Shown: positions 17,869 to 28,150, counted from the first letter of the stretch. The stretch: 36,393 nucleotides of DNA from an uncultured Bacteroidales bacterium (GCA_902768435.1 CACXLJ010000021.1:1-36393); one strand, 5' to 3'. Notes: generated by a model from the sequence alone, not told the origin. Numbers and translations: made by a program.

Positions 17869-19988
17869 CGCACAACAATCTTCAGGGTTTTGATTCTATC
17901 GGTAGTTCTTGCCGCCACCACATACACGCCTGGTGCAAGCCCATTCAGTCCCAAAACGGCATGACCGCCTGAGACATTCAGCTCGCGCTCAAAAACACAA
18001 GCGCCTTGCACCGTGTTCACCGTCAGTTGCACGGTGCGAGTCATCGGCAAAGCGTTAATCTCCAAGTTGCCATTACGAAATGACATTTCAAACTGATTGC
18101 CATCAGCTTTCATCTGGGCTAAACCAGTCGACAGCACCGACTTCAGCCCTTCAAGCGCATTAATCTTGCCTGCACCGCAACGCTCTGGTTCCATCTCAAC
18201 ATAGAGGTCGCGTTCGGCTGTGGCACGAATGATGCGCTGCACATCGGCAGGCGTGAGACTTGGAGCAGCCTGGAGCCAAAGGGCTATGATTCCCGTCACC
18301 ACAGGAGCCGACATCGAAGTGCCCGACTTCACCCCCCACCAGTTGGGCACACCTGCATCGTCGATCATCTCGGCCGCGATCACATTGCGCGACAAGCCAT
18401 ACTGATAACGGTTTAATGCCGAAACCAGCGACTGCCCAGGTGCCAATACAAGCGGTTGCAGGTTGCCACACATATCAACGCCATAACTCGAATAGTAGGA
18501 CCGATGTCCATATACACCGCCCAACGGGCGTTCACTGCCATCGAGCAGCGGGTAAGAAGTGCGCGACACATAAGAGCCTACCGAGATAATATTTTTTCCC
18601 GTGGCCATGTCGCTTATCGAGCAAGCAGGAGAACCGTCCATGCAACTGTCGAGCCCAAAACTCCTCAAGTCCTGGCCGTCACAGCTCCACACATCCATCC
18701 TACTCGATGCTTTCCCTTTATAACCCAGTTGCAAATACAGACCACTCATCTTGAGTATTGGCGTAGCAAGCACCTCGCGTTTGCCTGTCACCTCATTCAC
18801 TGCAAATTTTACATCTATTTTACCTGTCAAACCACTTGCACGCAGCGATTGAGCAGAGTAATCAAGCAGTGTGTCAGCACTGATCCAATCGGTCTTCGAC
18901 AAGACGGTCATATTCCGATCATAAAGCGTGTAACACACCGACAGAGGGCTGTCATCCCCGCTCCAGGCATCGACTTGCGTGTCGATGGTTCCGTTCACGG
19001 CAGCAAGAAATGTGTAGCACACCGTGTCGTTTTCGGCAAACTCCTTATGGATATACAAATTGTTGGCACCCTCATTTCCTGCCGATGCCACAATGATTGC
19101 TCCAGTGGTTTCACTCACCTCGTCGAGCACTCGCGACAGCATGCCCGTTCCGTCGTGCGGGCCATCGTGATTTCCAAGGCTCAGGTTGATAACACAAGGT
19201 TTTCCCACACTTTGAGCATAACTGGCAATATACCATGCCGAATAGATAACAACCTCATTCGACAGACTATCGGTAGGGATATCACACAGCACCAGTTCGG
19301 CACCTGGAGCCATGCCGCCGTAACTGTTCACCATGCTGCCGGCTGCTATGCAACTGGTGTGGGTGCCATGCGACTGCAGAGTATCCTCTGTCATTACTCC
19401 CAGAATCTCATCGCCAAGATACTCAGTGCCAGGCAACAACATATCACCGGCATACACATCGGCAACTCCAGCGCGGCATGGCATATAAACCCGCGACACG
19501 CGTGAATTGCCATGCTCATCCCTGAAAGCCAAATGGCCAAAATCAATGCCTGCATCAACCACACCTATCACCACACCATTTCCATCATATTTTTCAGGCA
19601 ATCCTTCGCCTTGCAAGATTTGATCCACGCCTGTAAGGCTTCGGGCCCTGTCATTATGCAGACGCATTCGCCGAGGAGTTTCAGCAAGTTTCACCTGAGG
19701 CTGTTGACAAACATTCTTTACCCTATCGGCAGGCATCAGCAATGTGCACATGCTGCCACATTGGGCTACCACACGGCAACCCACGCTGGCCAGTTCGCCC
19801 GGAGCAATGTCATCGTCGAGCCACAGCATCACCCGCACAGCATCACTGCCTTGATGGTTGCGTTCACAACTGGCAAGCACACGCTTCAGTTCAGCCGACA
19901 TTTTGCCGACTGCATCATGAGCCGTGGTTTTGCCCTGCAAGGCAAAAAAACACATCGCTGCTGCTATATATGTCAACAAGCGACGCAT
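17865..19988 (-). CDS. Secreted S8 subtilisin-like serine protease with T9SS-type C-terminal domain
   Basis: The 707-residue protein has a signal peptide (about residues 1-23, ending TTAHD). The triad is Asp145 (GVVDAGIDFGH), His207 (QSHGTHTSCIAAG) and Ser558 (KSGTSMSAPVVTG), with oxyanion Asn305 (ASAGNEG). Residues about 637-707 form a compact beta-rich tail (NLEINALP..., GLAPGVYVVAART, LKIVVR) resembling the T9SS type A sorting domain (TIGR04183 style), which directs cargo through SprA and is often cleaved by PorU. Domain layout matches the downstream paralog, including a beta insert between Asn and Ser, but the tail differs. It starts 5 bp after the cinA stop and ends in an ATGA overlap with the next gene. 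T9SS export is inferred from the tail and from sprA nearby. Confidence 0.92.
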   Translation of the reverse strand: MRRLLTYIAAAMCFFALQGKTTAHDAVGKMSAELKRVLASCERNHQGSDAVRVMLWLDDDIAPGELASVGCRVVAQCGSMCTLLMPADRVKNVCQQPQVKLAETPRRMRLHNDRARSLTGVDQILQGEGLPEKYDGNGVVIGVVDAGIDFGHLAFRDEHGNSRVSRVYMPCRAGVADVYAGDMLLPGTEYLGDEILGVMTEDTLQSHGTHTSCIAAGSMVNSYGGMAPGAELVLCDIPTDSLSNEVVIYSAWYIASYAQSVGKPCVINLSLGNHDGPHDGTGMLSRVLDEVSETTGAIIVASAGNEGANNLYIHKEFAENDTVCYTFLAAVNGTIDTQVDAWSGDDSPLSVCYTLYDRNMTVLSKTDWISADTLLDYSAQSLRASGLTGKIDVKFAVNEVTGKREVLATPILKMSGLYLQLGYKGKASSRMDVWSCDGQDLRSFGLDSCMDGSPACSISDMATGKNIISVGSYVSRTSYPLLDGSERPLGGVYGHRSYYSSYGVDMCGNLQPLVLAPGQSLVSALNRYQYGLSRNVIAAEMIDDAGVPNWWGVKSGTSMSAPVVTGIIALWLQAAPSLTPADVQRIIRATAERDLYVEMEPERCGAGKINALEGLKSVLSTGLAQMKADGNQFEMSFRNGNLEINALPMTRTVQLTVNTVQGACVFERELNVSGGHAVLGLNGLAPGVYVVAARTTDRIKTLKIVVR

Positions 19989-19993
19989 AGTCG

Positions 19994-21235
19994 TCAGTCA
20001 TTCAACATTCGGAGTAGCATGAGCAACACCTCGGTGGTGGCACGGTCAATCACGCGATGGCGGTCACCAGGCAATCGCTTCACCTGACTCACTACCCTAT
20101 CGCCGCACTTGGCGGCCATCCACACGGTGCCAACGGGTTTCTCGGCGCTGCCACCACCAGGACCAGCCACACCCGATGTAGCCACAGAGCAATCGGTGCC
20201 GAGCAACTGGCTCACGCCACGCACCATCTGCTCAACTACAGGTTGGCTCACAGCGCCTTCGGCCTCCAAGTCATTGGGCAAAACACCCAGCACGCGGGTC
20301 TTCACATCGTTGGCATAAGACACCACCGAGCCCTTGAAGTAGTCGCTACTGCCGGCAATCTCGGTAATCACATGGGCAATGTTGCCGCCTGTGCAACTCT
20401 CGGCCGTGCTCAGCGTCAAGTCTTTCTCGCGCAGTTTGCGGCCCACAATCTCGGCCAGCGGTATATCTTCGTCGGCAATGATTGCCTTTCCCAGCTTTGA
20501 CCTCAACTCGTTTTCAGCACAAGTCATTTGCGCCTTGAGTTCCTCGGCATTGGCCGAAATTCCTGTCAAGCGCAAGCGCATGAGTCCGGGTTGCGGCAAA
20601 TAGGCCAGATGCATCGTCGCAGGCATATCACGCTCAAATTCGTCGAGCATCATGGCAAGATCCGACTCGATGATGCCCATCACCATAAAAGTGCGGAACA
20701 CGATCACCTCGTCGCGATGAAAACGCTTAATGAGTTGCGGTATCACCTCGCGTTCCATCATCGCCTCGGTCTCAAAAGGCACACCCGGCATCGACACCAG
20801 CACCTTGCCGTCGCGTTCAAACCACATGATGGGAGCAGTGCCCACCTGGTTCTGAATCACGCGGCACGATGTGGGCACCATTGCCTGAAGGCGCGTGTAT
20901 TCGTTCACTTGCAAATTGCGCTTGGCCATCACCTGGCGCACATTGGCCGCAGTTACCTCGTCGTAAACCAGTTCGCCGCCAAAGTATCCGCACAATGCCG
21001 GTTTGGTTATATCGTCCTTCGTTGGGCCAAGGCCGCCTGTCATCAGCACCACATCGGTTTTCGCAAAAGCCTCATCGATGGCTGCTGTGATAGCCTGTGC
21101 ATCGTCGGCAATCAAGCGAACCGTTTCGGCCTCCCAACCGTAGGGGGTGAGATGGCGGGCAATCCAGCCCGAGTTAGTATCGGTCACTTGCCCAATGAGC
21201 AGTTCATCACCTATTGCTATAGTTGTGTATTTCAT
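19994..21235 (-). CDS. cinA: CinA family protein (nicotinamide-nucleotide amidase / competence-damage protein)
   Basis: The 413-residue protein has the full two-domain CinA layout. The N-terminal molybdopterin-binding-like (COG1058) domain shows IAIGDELLIGQVTDTNSGW and MTGGLGPTKDDITKPAL. The C-terminal amidase domain (about 255-413) shows LSTAESCTGGNIAHVITEIA, FKGSVVSYANDVKTRVLGV and SGVAGPGGGSAEKPVGTVW. CinA proteins deamidate NMN and hydrolyse ADP-ribose-type compounds in pyridine-nucleotide salvage, which gives a logical though indirect link to nadE in the same run of genes. ATG start at 21235 overlaps the stop of the M48 gene by 4 bp (ATGA). The first subtilase starts 5 bp downstream. All landmarks are intact. 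Confidence 0.95.
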   Translation of the reverse strand: MKYTTIAIGDELLIGQVTDTNSGWIARHLTPYGWEAETVRLIADDAQAITAAIDEAFAKTDVVLMTGGLGPTKDDITKPALCGYFGGELVYDEVTAANVRQVMAKRNLQVNEYTRLQAMVPTSCRVIQNQVGTAPIMWFERDGKVLVSMPGVPFETEAMMEREVIPQLIKRFHRDEVIVFRTFMVMGIIESDLAMMLDEFERDMPATMHLAYLPQPGLMRLRLTGISANAEELKAQMTCAENELRSKLGKAIIADEDIPLAEIVGRKLREKDLTLSTAESCTGGNIAHVITEIAGSSDYFKGSVVSYANDVKTRVLGVLPNDLEAEGAVSQPVVEQMVRGVSQLLGTDCSVATSGVAGPGGGSAEKPVGTVWMAAKCGDRVVSQVKRLPGDRHRVIDRATTEVLLMLLRMLND

Positions 21236-22491
21236 AATTTCTTTTGATTTTCCTGGATTGATATTATGCGTTGTGCCAGTGTGGGATGACTATAGGAAAA
21301 CCACACAAATGCAGGGTGTGGCGTGAGATTGCTCAATGCATGGGCACTGAGTTTCTTCAAGCCCGATATGAGCGGATTGCCATGACCGTAGGCAGTGGCA
21401 TAACGGTCGGCGGCATACTCAGCACGGCGCAGCACGCTGTTCATCAGCGGGTCGAGAACCAGCGATATGGGCGTGAGCAGTTGCGAGAATGCCACCATCG
21501 AAAGCACAAACGACGGAGCCGTGCCGCCCAGTGCCTCGGGCAGCAGCGGACTTGAAACCATAAGCGAGAACACATAGAGATACACGCCCACCGTCACAAT
21601 GCTGGTGAACATGTTCTTCAAGGTGTCGTGATGCCGATAATGGCCCACTTCATGCGCCAGCACTGCCACCACTTCTTCGATTGTCAACTGCTCGATGAGG
21701 GTATCGTAGAGCACGATGCGTTTCTTGGGTCCGAAACCGGTAAAATAGGCATTAGCCTTGGTGCTGTGTTTTGAGCCATCAATCACATAAATGTCCTTAA
21801 ACCGGCAATTCATCGACTGCAGCGCGCCCTCAATGGCACTGCGCAACTCGCCTTGTTCCAGCGGTTTCTGCTTGTTGAATAAGGGAACAATGAGGTTGGA
21901 ATAAAATATCGAGAAGAACACGATGAACACCACGCACACGCCCGTTGCCCATAACCAAAAGCCATCGCCTATTGTATCGTAGAGCCAATATATCACACAC
22001 ACCAGGCCTGCCGTTAGCACATAGGAGAGAATGAAACCCTTCAAAGTATCGAGCCAGAAGGTGCGGTGCGTAGTCTTGTTGAAACCAAAGCGTTCTTCAA
22101 TGACAAATGTTGAATAATAGGAAAACGGCAACTCTACCAGCGTGCCAAACAACTGCAGGAACAACGCAAAAAGACAAATCTGACCGTACACGCTATCAGT
22201 TACCGACTTGAACAAATTGTCGAGCCAACCAAACAGTCCACATGCAAGAAACACCACAGTAATGACCGTCGACACGATCGAGCCAATGCGCCCTACCCTG
22301 CGGTTCGCTTTCATGTAGGCTTGCTGTTTCTCATATTTCTCTTCGTCATAAAGGCCCTCAAGCACCGCGGGAATGGGATGCGACATCCAGGTGCCATTGA
22401 GCCACGAGAGCACGCCCGAGACCAATGCCTCGAGCAACACAAATCCTATTAACAAATATAATATAAACTGTGCAGTCATCTTCACTCGCAT
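21232..22491 (-). CDS. M48 family membrane zinc metallopeptidase (Ste24/CAAX protease type)
   Basis: The 419-residue integral membrane protein has helices near 6-30, 68-90, 101-121, 150-170 and 178-200, plus two late hydrophobic segments around 295-345. The zinc site is intact: HEVGH in VLAHEVGHYRHHDT (H280, E281, H284), with the third ligand Glu358 in RRAEYAADRYA. Length and arrangement match Ste24-like endopeptidases, known for cleaving membrane or prenylated substrates in eukaryotes and for quality control of membrane proteins in bacteria. The native substrate here cannot be told. The ATG at 22491 follows the tsaD TAA with no gap; a second Met at residue 5 is also possible. Its stop overlaps the cinA start. 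Confidence 0.94.
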   Translation of the reverse strand: MRVKMTAQFILYLLIGFVLLEALVSGVLSWLNGTWMSHPIPAVLEGLYDEEKYEKQQAYMKANRRVGRIGSIVSTVITVVFLACGLFGWLDNLFKSVTDSVYGQICLFALFLQLFGTLVELPFSYYSTFVIEERFGFNKTTHRTFWLDTLKGFILSYVLTAGLVCVIYWLYDTIGDGFWLWATGVCVVFIVFFSIFYSNLIVPLFNKQKPLEQGELRSAIEGALQSMNCRFKDIYVIDGSKHSTKANAYFTGFGPKKRIVLYDTLIEQLTIEEVVAVLAHEVGHYRHHDTLKNMFTSIVTVGVYLYVFSLMVSSPLLPEALGGTAPSFVLSMVAFSQLLTPISLVLDPLMNSVLRRAEYAADRYATAYGHGNPLISGLKKLSAHALSNLTPHPAFVWFSYSHPTLAQRIISIQENQKKL

Positions 22492-23508
22492 TTAAATGGT
22501 TACTCGAGAAAATGGCGGCGCTGCTATGTCGCAGAACTGCTTGTCAAGATACCTGAAATGCCCGGCCACCGCTATCATAGCGGCATTGTCGGTAGTGAAA
22601 GTGCGCTTGGGGATGAATGCCTTGATGCAGCGACGGTCGCAATACTGCTGTACGGCTGCACGCACGCCCGAGTTAGCCGACACTCCACCACCAATGGCGA
22701 TTGTCTTGATGCCTGTGTCCTTGATGGCTTTGGTGAACTTGTCCATCAGCACTTCGATAATGGTTTTCTGGAGCGATGCAGCAAGGTCGGCCTTGTTTTC
22801 CTCAATGAAGTTGGGATTCAATTTGAGTTCGTCACGCAAGGTGTAGAGGAACGAGGTCTTCAATCCACTGAAACTGTAGTCATAGCCTTGAATGTGCGGC
22901 TTGGCAAACTTGAAACGCATGGCATCGCCCTCGGCAGCAAGTTTATCGATCACTGGACCACCAGGGTAAGGCAAGCCCATCACTTTGGCACACTTGTCGA
23001 ACGCTTCGCCAGCAGCATCGTCGATGGTCTGCCCCATGATCTCCATATCGTTGGGAGCGTTAACTTTCACGATTTGAGAATTGCCGCCCGAGATGAGCAG
23101 GCAAAGATATGGGAACGAGGGAACCTCGGTGTTTTCCTCTTCCTTGATGAAATGTGCCAGCACATGGCCATGCAGGTGATTCACATCAACGAGCGGAACA
23201 TCGAGCGCCAAGGCAAGCCCCTTGGCAAACGAAGTGCCCACATGCAGCGAACCGGGTAAACCAGGGCCGCGCGTGAACGCTATCGCATCGATTTCTTCTT
23301 TCTTGATTCCAGCCTGGCGGATGGCCTCGCTCACCACCGGCACAATGTTTTGCTGGTGGGCACGCGATGCCAGTTCGGGCACAACGCCGCCATAGGCCTC
23401 ATGCACCCGCTGACTTGCTATCACATTAGAGAGCAGCACGCAATCTTTAACAATAGCCGCCGATGTGTCGTCGCACGACGATTCAATTCCAAGTATTATA
23501 ACACTCAT
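22492..23508 (-). CDS. tsaD: tRNA N6-adenosine threonylcarbamoyltransferase TsaD
   Basis: The 338-residue protein has the standard TsaD length. The ASKHA fold begins IILGIESSCDDTSAAIV and the metal-binding HxxxH is NHLHGH (H111, H115). It also shows TRGPGLPGSLHVGTSFAKGL, LLISGGNSQIVKV, AIGGGVSANSGVR and, near the C-terminus, FTTDNAAMIAVAG with the third metal ligand Asp. With TsaB, TsaC and TsaE it installs t6A at position 37 of ANN-decoding tRNAs, an essential modification. ATG at 23508 lies 19 bp after tamB. tsaD next to tamB is a recurring arrangement in Bacteroidota. Confidence 0.97.
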   Translation of the reverse strand: MSVIILGIESSCDDTSAAIVKDCVLLSNVIASQRVHEAYGGVVPELASRAHQQNIVPVVSEAIRQAGIKKEEIDAIAFTRGPGLPGSLHVGTSFAKGLALALDVPLVDVNHLHGHVLAHFIKEEENTEVPSFPYLCLLISGGNSQIVKVNAPNDMEIMGQTIDDAAGEAFDKCAKVMGLPYPGGPVIDKLAAEGDAMRFKFAKPHIQGYDYSFSGLKTSFLYTLRDELKLNPNFIEENKADLAASLQKTIIEVLMDKFTKAIKDTGIKTIAIGGGVSANSGVRAAVQQYCDRRCIKAFIPKRTFTTDNAAMIAVAGHFRYLDKQFCDIAAPPFSRVTI

Positions 23509-23527
23509 TATTTTGTTTTTTTCTTAT

Positions 23528-26500
23528 TTATTTCAAGTTGACCGAGTCGTTTGCTGAAACCGATGCCGAGTCACGAGGCACTGTGGGCAAGGAAACACTG
23601 TCGGCAACAGCCGCAGGTTTCTTCTTCATGAAATCGAACCACTTGTCAAAATCGTGCTTGAACACAATGCCCACACCTTGAGTGGTCATGGCATTGCGCA
23701 CATAGTAGTTCTGGTCATTGAAGTGGTTATATGCCTTGAGTCGCAGGCTCCCTTTAGGGTTCAGCAAGTACTCTATATCAAAGTCACCTATGAAATTGGA
23801 GTTCTTCGTGTTATAGGTGTTGTCACGATAACCGAAGTTTCCGTTTAGCAGCAATCGGTTGTTGAGCAACTGACTCGACAAGGCCAGGTCAACCTCCATA
23901 TCCGAGAAATCGCCCTTGTCGCTCCTGAAGTTGGGCGAAATGCTCCAGTTCTCGCTCAACTGCCCCAGCATACTGCCCAACTGTGACGAGATGGTTGATG
24001 AGGCCACCGATGCCAACTCATTGTTGTTGGTTGAGTTGTTCATGTACTCGGGCGTGTAGAAGCGGTTCAAGGCAAGCAGATAAATAATCTGGCGATTCAT
24101 CATCTCCTCGGTGCTGATCACACTCATCACCTTGCGGTGAGCCTCCGAAGTCAATGTGGGGAATTCCAAATCAAAACCGATTTCTGGGCCACTGATGGGT
24201 CCTTGGGCGCGCAACAGAGCATGAACAGGAACGCTGGTGCGGTTCAGGTCGCGGTCAGAGGCAAACGACTGGTCAAGGTCGCGTATGTTGGCATTGAGCG
24301 CATAGATTGCCTCCAGGTCGAGTTGAGCATTATAAGGGTCGCCCTGGAACGAGATAGAACTGCCGTTGCGTATAGTGAAATCCTTGATAATGATGTCTTG
24401 AAGCGTGAAATTATAGGATCCTTTTTCGAGCACATATTTGCCAAACATGCCCAACTGCTCGTCGTTATTGTCATAGGTCATCTTCAAATTGCCATGACCA
24501 GTGGCCTTAATCTTGTCGCCACCTATCGGGTCCATGACGAGTATCATCTGCAAGTCGGGCGTAATGGCCCCTTGAAGGTCAATCTTATACTTGGTGGGCA
24601 GTGAAGTATTGGTCTTGTTGATGGTTTGCTTGAGTTGGCGCACAATTTCGGGCAAGGTGTCCTCGGGCTCCTCGACAACTACGGGAGGCATGTTCAGCAC
24701 ATCGCGGTCGCGATAGGTAATGAAGTTATACTCGCTTGCCACCTCGGCATCCGACATCACAAAGGTGAATTTGCTGCGCGGTGCCGACTCCATGACCACC
24801 CTGATGTCAACAGTGCCTGGTTCGCCCGAAACAAACGCCGAGCCATTGCCATAGACCGTGCCATACCAGTCGGGATTGTCTTTCTGCGAAATGTCATAGG
24901 CAAGGAAATCCTGAGCGTCGGTAATCGTGAAATTAAACACCGGGTCGTGGAAATACCTGTGCCGAATCCATCCGTTCATTTTTGCCCTATTATGGTCACG
25001 GTCATAGATGGTCACATCGTTAAAGGCAATTGAGCCGGGAACCATGTGCACCGAATCGCCTTGGCAAGTATACTCCACATTGGTGTAGTCGACCTTAAAG
25101 GTGAGGTCATCGGCCTTGATGTCGCCATACAGGTCGATGTTATGAAAATTTCCCAGCAATATGGCACGCCCCGATGCCTCACCGCGTATGTCGCTCGAAA
25201 AGGCACTCACAAATGGCTTCATGAAAGCGATATTGGCCCGGTTGGCCTTGAAATCGAAATACAACGAATCCTTTCCGGGAAATATCTCGCCATTTATCAA
25301 TGAATGATGACCGTTCTGCTGATTGAGATCGGCATTGATGGCCACGGCCTGATTCTCATAGTCCCAATGGCTCTCGATGATGGCATCACCCATCACAGCA
25401 TTGTTATACTTTAAATTCGACACATTCAGGCCAGGAGTTGACAGTCGCGGGGTCTTCGACAGCACATTGCTGGCATAGAACATGCCCGTAGCACGGCCGC
25501 CAAAATTCACATGGTTGATGTGCAGCGTCTCAAAAACATAATCGAGGTCGATGTTCTGCAAAGTCAGTGTCAGCACATCGTCGGGATTCTTCGACACCTT
25601 GCCGTCAATGCCAATGAACTGGTTGTCGCGATAGGCCTGTATGCTGTCGACAAGCACTTCACGGTTCATCACATACACATTACCGCCAACCACATTCCAC
25701 ACGGTGTCGTTAGCGACTATCTCCGACGGCTCTAGTTCAACATGAGCCAGCAGCGCATTGTCCAATCCGCGCTTCAACAAGGTGTTCAACTTGATGCTGC
25801 CATGATAGTCATGCTCGCGGTCATATTTCCAGCTCAAGTCAGAGTCAAGCCTGTTGTTCACACCGTTGGCAGCAAGCGCGACCGAAATCTTGCCATTTTT
25901 CGATGGCAGCGTGGTGCGCCCTGTTACCGTCACATTCTCACCCTTGTTGATCGATGCCATGAGCGTGGTGCCCTCTACAAGATTCTTTCCCTGCAGCAGA
26001 TAAGGAGCATTCACATTCAAATTGAAATCCTTATCCACTGCATTCAGGTTGCCTGTCACTGTAGCCTTATAAACCAGTTTCACAGGTGTCTGCACAAGGG
26101 CGTTGAACTTCTCGTTAGGATCTACGACGAAATGAAACGAAAAGTTGTTGTCCGATGAATGCCCTGTGTAACTGGCATATTGGCCAAACATATCAGGGAA
26201 TGCTTGCGCAAGCATTCCCTTCACCGATGGCACTATGGTCTTGAAGTCATATTGGCCTTCTATCTGTCCGTTTACAAAGTCCGATTCAACGGTGATGAGT
26301 TTTGGTTTTGTATCGCTTTGCGCCATGAGTTCAATGTGATTGAATCTTATGGCCGAGCCGTTGGGTTTGTTGATTGTCAGGTCGCTGATATCAAGCACAC
26401 CTGTGGCATTGTTGATGTCGTCGCCCTTGAACGAGGCATTCATCTTGAGCGACAGGGTGTTGTCGGGCAATCCTGGACTCAGTGACTTGAACTTCGACAG

Positions 26501-28120
26501 CGACAGATGGTCGGCCATCAGGTCAATGTCGATTTTAGTATTTTTTCCGTCAAGTACCGCATCACCATTGAGTTCGACATCCCCTGCCGGGTCGTTCATG
26601 GTGAGCAGACCGTGAAACTCGTTCATTTTCCCCGTGAAATCGGTGTGAATGTTGTGATAGCGAGTGCCTTTGAAATCAAAAAAAGCAATGTCACCTTTCA
26701 GCTTCGCCGACTGCAGTTTGTTGTTGAGCAATGATACCGAGACATCGCTGTTCATACCCACTTCGCCAAAAATGTCGAGCTTGTCAATCAGACCGCCCAG
26801 ATTGAGTTTGGGTGTTTCAACATGCCCGTCAAACTCCATTGCACCCGACGCATTTTTCTTGAAGTTCCCGTTAACAGTAACATTGCCAAGCGGAGTCGAT
26901 AAATCACTACTACATTGAATGTTATTTAGATTTCCTTTAACATTTCCTTTAAGGTGCAATGTGTTGCAGTTCTTGATAATTGTGCGCACCATGGGCGACA
27001 CATTCAGCGTGTTCTCGCCCAGCAGATTCATCAGTTTGCCGGGTGCGGCTTTCACATCGTAACTCGGCACCTGGAACGAGAGGGCATCCAAGTTGCGCAG
27101 GTTATACACATCGCCCTTGAGATCGATCACTGTGCTCTTGTCGTCACTGGCCAGGTGGAAATTGCCAATGTGAAGTTGGTCGGTTGTCCCACTCAATTTA
27201 GTCGTCAAACGCAGTGGCTGCGTGAATTCTTTGAGTTGAGGCGCAACACCCTTGAAATCGCTCAAGGTAATGTAGTTGTCGCGCAATTCAAGGTGATGCG
27301 TCTGCCCCATCAAGTCGGCAACTATCGTCTTGGGCGAATTATAGTTCAGCACAATATCGTGAGCGGGGGCTATCTTGGTTCCCGGGAATTCCACAGCCAA
27401 GTCCTTCACATTAATCTGCTTCTCGTCCATAGCAAATTTGCAAGTGATGTTCTTAAGGTCTAAACCGCATTTTTCCTTGAACGACAAGCGTTTCACATCG
27501 AGCGACAGGTCGAGCGGATGGTTTTTGAGTTTCTCAAAATCGACATCGGCACGCAGGTCACTGATTTTCACATGATTCATGTCGAATCGGTCGGTCAATT
27601 GCGGTTCCGACAGCACATCGTAGGTCAATGCGCTCTTGCGTATCACGATATTATGTATGACGATGTCGGTGGGTTTCTTGGGCTTCTTGTCCTTGGGTTT
27701 GAGCGCGTCAATCAGGAACTGGATGTTCATGGGCGAGTCGGGGTCGGGCCGTGTCACATGGCCGTTCAGGCCTATTACCTCGGCATAGGTGAACACCAAC
27801 TTTCGTTTCAAAATCAGGTTGTAGATGCTCACGCCAGCACCTATCTTCTCTACATCAATCATCTTCCCGCCCTGCTGGTCGGGAACCTTCACATCGTAGA
27901 GAATTAGCTGATTAAATGGTTTGATGGATATGTCACCAATAGTAACATCGGTCTTCAGATACTCACTCAGTTTCTCCTCGCCATAGGCCTTGATCTTATT
28001 CTGGATTGCTGGAATCGACAGCAGAATATAGGCAAGACCATAGAGCACAACCACCGTGATGATGGTCGTCACTAATATGGTTCTAATTACCTTATATGTT
28101 TTTTTGGCTGCTGGTTTCAT
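23528..28120 (-). CDS. tamB: TamB-like translocation/assembly module protein (AsmA-like, DUF490)
   Basis: The ~1530-residue protein has one N-terminal membrane helix (about residues 12-38, with TTIITVVVLYGLAYILLSIP) and a very long series of amphipathic beta strands of the AsmA/TamB type. The C-terminal DUF490/TamB domain shows KYKIDLQGAITPDLQMILVM, EKGSYNFTLQDIIIKDFTI and the GDFDIEYLLNPKGSLRLKAY segment. TamB proteins bridge inner and outer membrane as lipid-transfer grooves and assist outer-membrane protein assembly, which may matter for the giant SprA barrel. The frame can be opened 9 bp earlier at a TTG, but ATG at 28120 (MKPAAKKTYKV) is the better start. It lies 30 bp after nadE. The C-terminal ~35 residues are a Ser/Val/Pro-rich tail. 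Confidence 0.93.
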   Translation of the reverse strand: MKPAAKKTYKVIRTILVTTIITVVVLYGLAYILLSIPAIQNKIKAYGEEKLSEYLKTDVTIGDISIKPFNQLILYDVKVPDQQGGKMIDVEKIGAGVSIYNLILKRKLVFTYAEVIGLNGHVTRPDPDSPMNIQFLIDALKPKDKKPKKPTDIVIHNIVIRKSALTYDVLSEPQLTDRFDMNHVKISDLRADVDFEKLKNHPLDLSLDVKRLSFKEKCGLDLKNITCKFAMDEKQINVKDLAVEFPGTKIAPAHDIVLNYNSPKTIVADLMGQTHHLELRDNYITLSDFKGVAPQLKEFTQPLRLTTKLSGTTDQLHIGNFHLASDDKSTVIDLKGDVYNLRNLDALSFQVPSYDVKAAPGKLMNLLGENTLNVSPMVRTIIKNCNTLHLKGNVKGNLNNIQCSSDLSTPLGNVTVNGNFKKNASGAMEFDGHVETPKLNLGGLIDKLDIFGEVGMNSDVSVSLLNNKLQSAKLKGDIAFFDFKGTRYHNIHTDFTGKMNEFHGLLTMNDPAGDVELNGDAVLDGKNTKIDIDLMADHLSLSKFKSLSPGLPDNTLSLKMNASFKGDDINNATGVLDISDLTINKPNGSAIRFNHIELMAQSDTKPKLITVESDFVNGQIEGQYDFKTIVPSVKGMLAQAFPDMFGQYASYTGHSSDNNFSFHFVVDPNEKFNALVQTPVKLVYKATVTGNLNAVDKDFNLNVNAPYLLQGKNLVEGTTLMASINKGENVTVTGRTTLPSKNGKISVALAANGVNNRLDSDLSWKYDREHDYHGSIKLNTLLKRGLDNALLAHVELEPSEIVANDTVWNVVGGNVYVMNREVLVDSIQAYRDNQFIGIDGKVSKNPDDVLTLTLQNIDLDYVFETLHINHVNFGGRATGMFYASNVLSKTPRLSTPGLNVSNLKYNNAVMGDAIIESHWDYENQAVAINADLNQQNGHHSLINGEIFPGKDSLYFDFKANRANIAFMKPFVSAFSSDIRGEASGRAILLGNFHNIDLYGDIKADDLTFKVDYTNVEYTCQGDSVHMVPGSIAFNDVTIYDRDHNRAKMNGWIRHRYFHDPVFNFTITDAQDFLAYDISQKDNPDWYGTVYGNGSAFVSGEPGTVDIRVVMESAPRSKFTFVMSDAEVASEYNFITYRDRDVLNMPPVVVEEPEDTLPEIVRQLKQTINKTNTSLPTKYKIDLQGAITPDLQMILVMDPIGGDKIKATGHGNLKMTYDNNDEQLGMFGKYVLEKGSYNFTLQDIIIKDFTIRNGSSISFQGDPYNAQLDLEAIYALNANIRDLDQSFASDRDLNRTSVPVHALLRAQGPISGPEIGFDLEFPTLTSEAHRKVMSVISTEEMMNRQIIYLLALNRFYTPEYMNNSTNNNELASVASSTISSQLGSMLGQLSENWSISPNFRSDKGDFSDMEVDLALSSQLLNNRLLLNGNFGYRDNTYNTKNSNFIGDFDIEYLLNPKGSLRLKAYNHFNDQNYYVRNAMTTQGVGIVFKHDFDKWFDFMKKKPAAVADSVSLPTVPRDSASVSANDSVNLK

Positions 28121-28150
28121 GAGTTGCAATCACAATAATTCATGGGTCAA

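Noticed and set aside
28118..28129. TTG at 28129 as the tamB start
   Set aside because: An ATG three codons later gives a typical MKPAAKK N-terminus just before the membrane helix; the upstream TTG adds only three residues.
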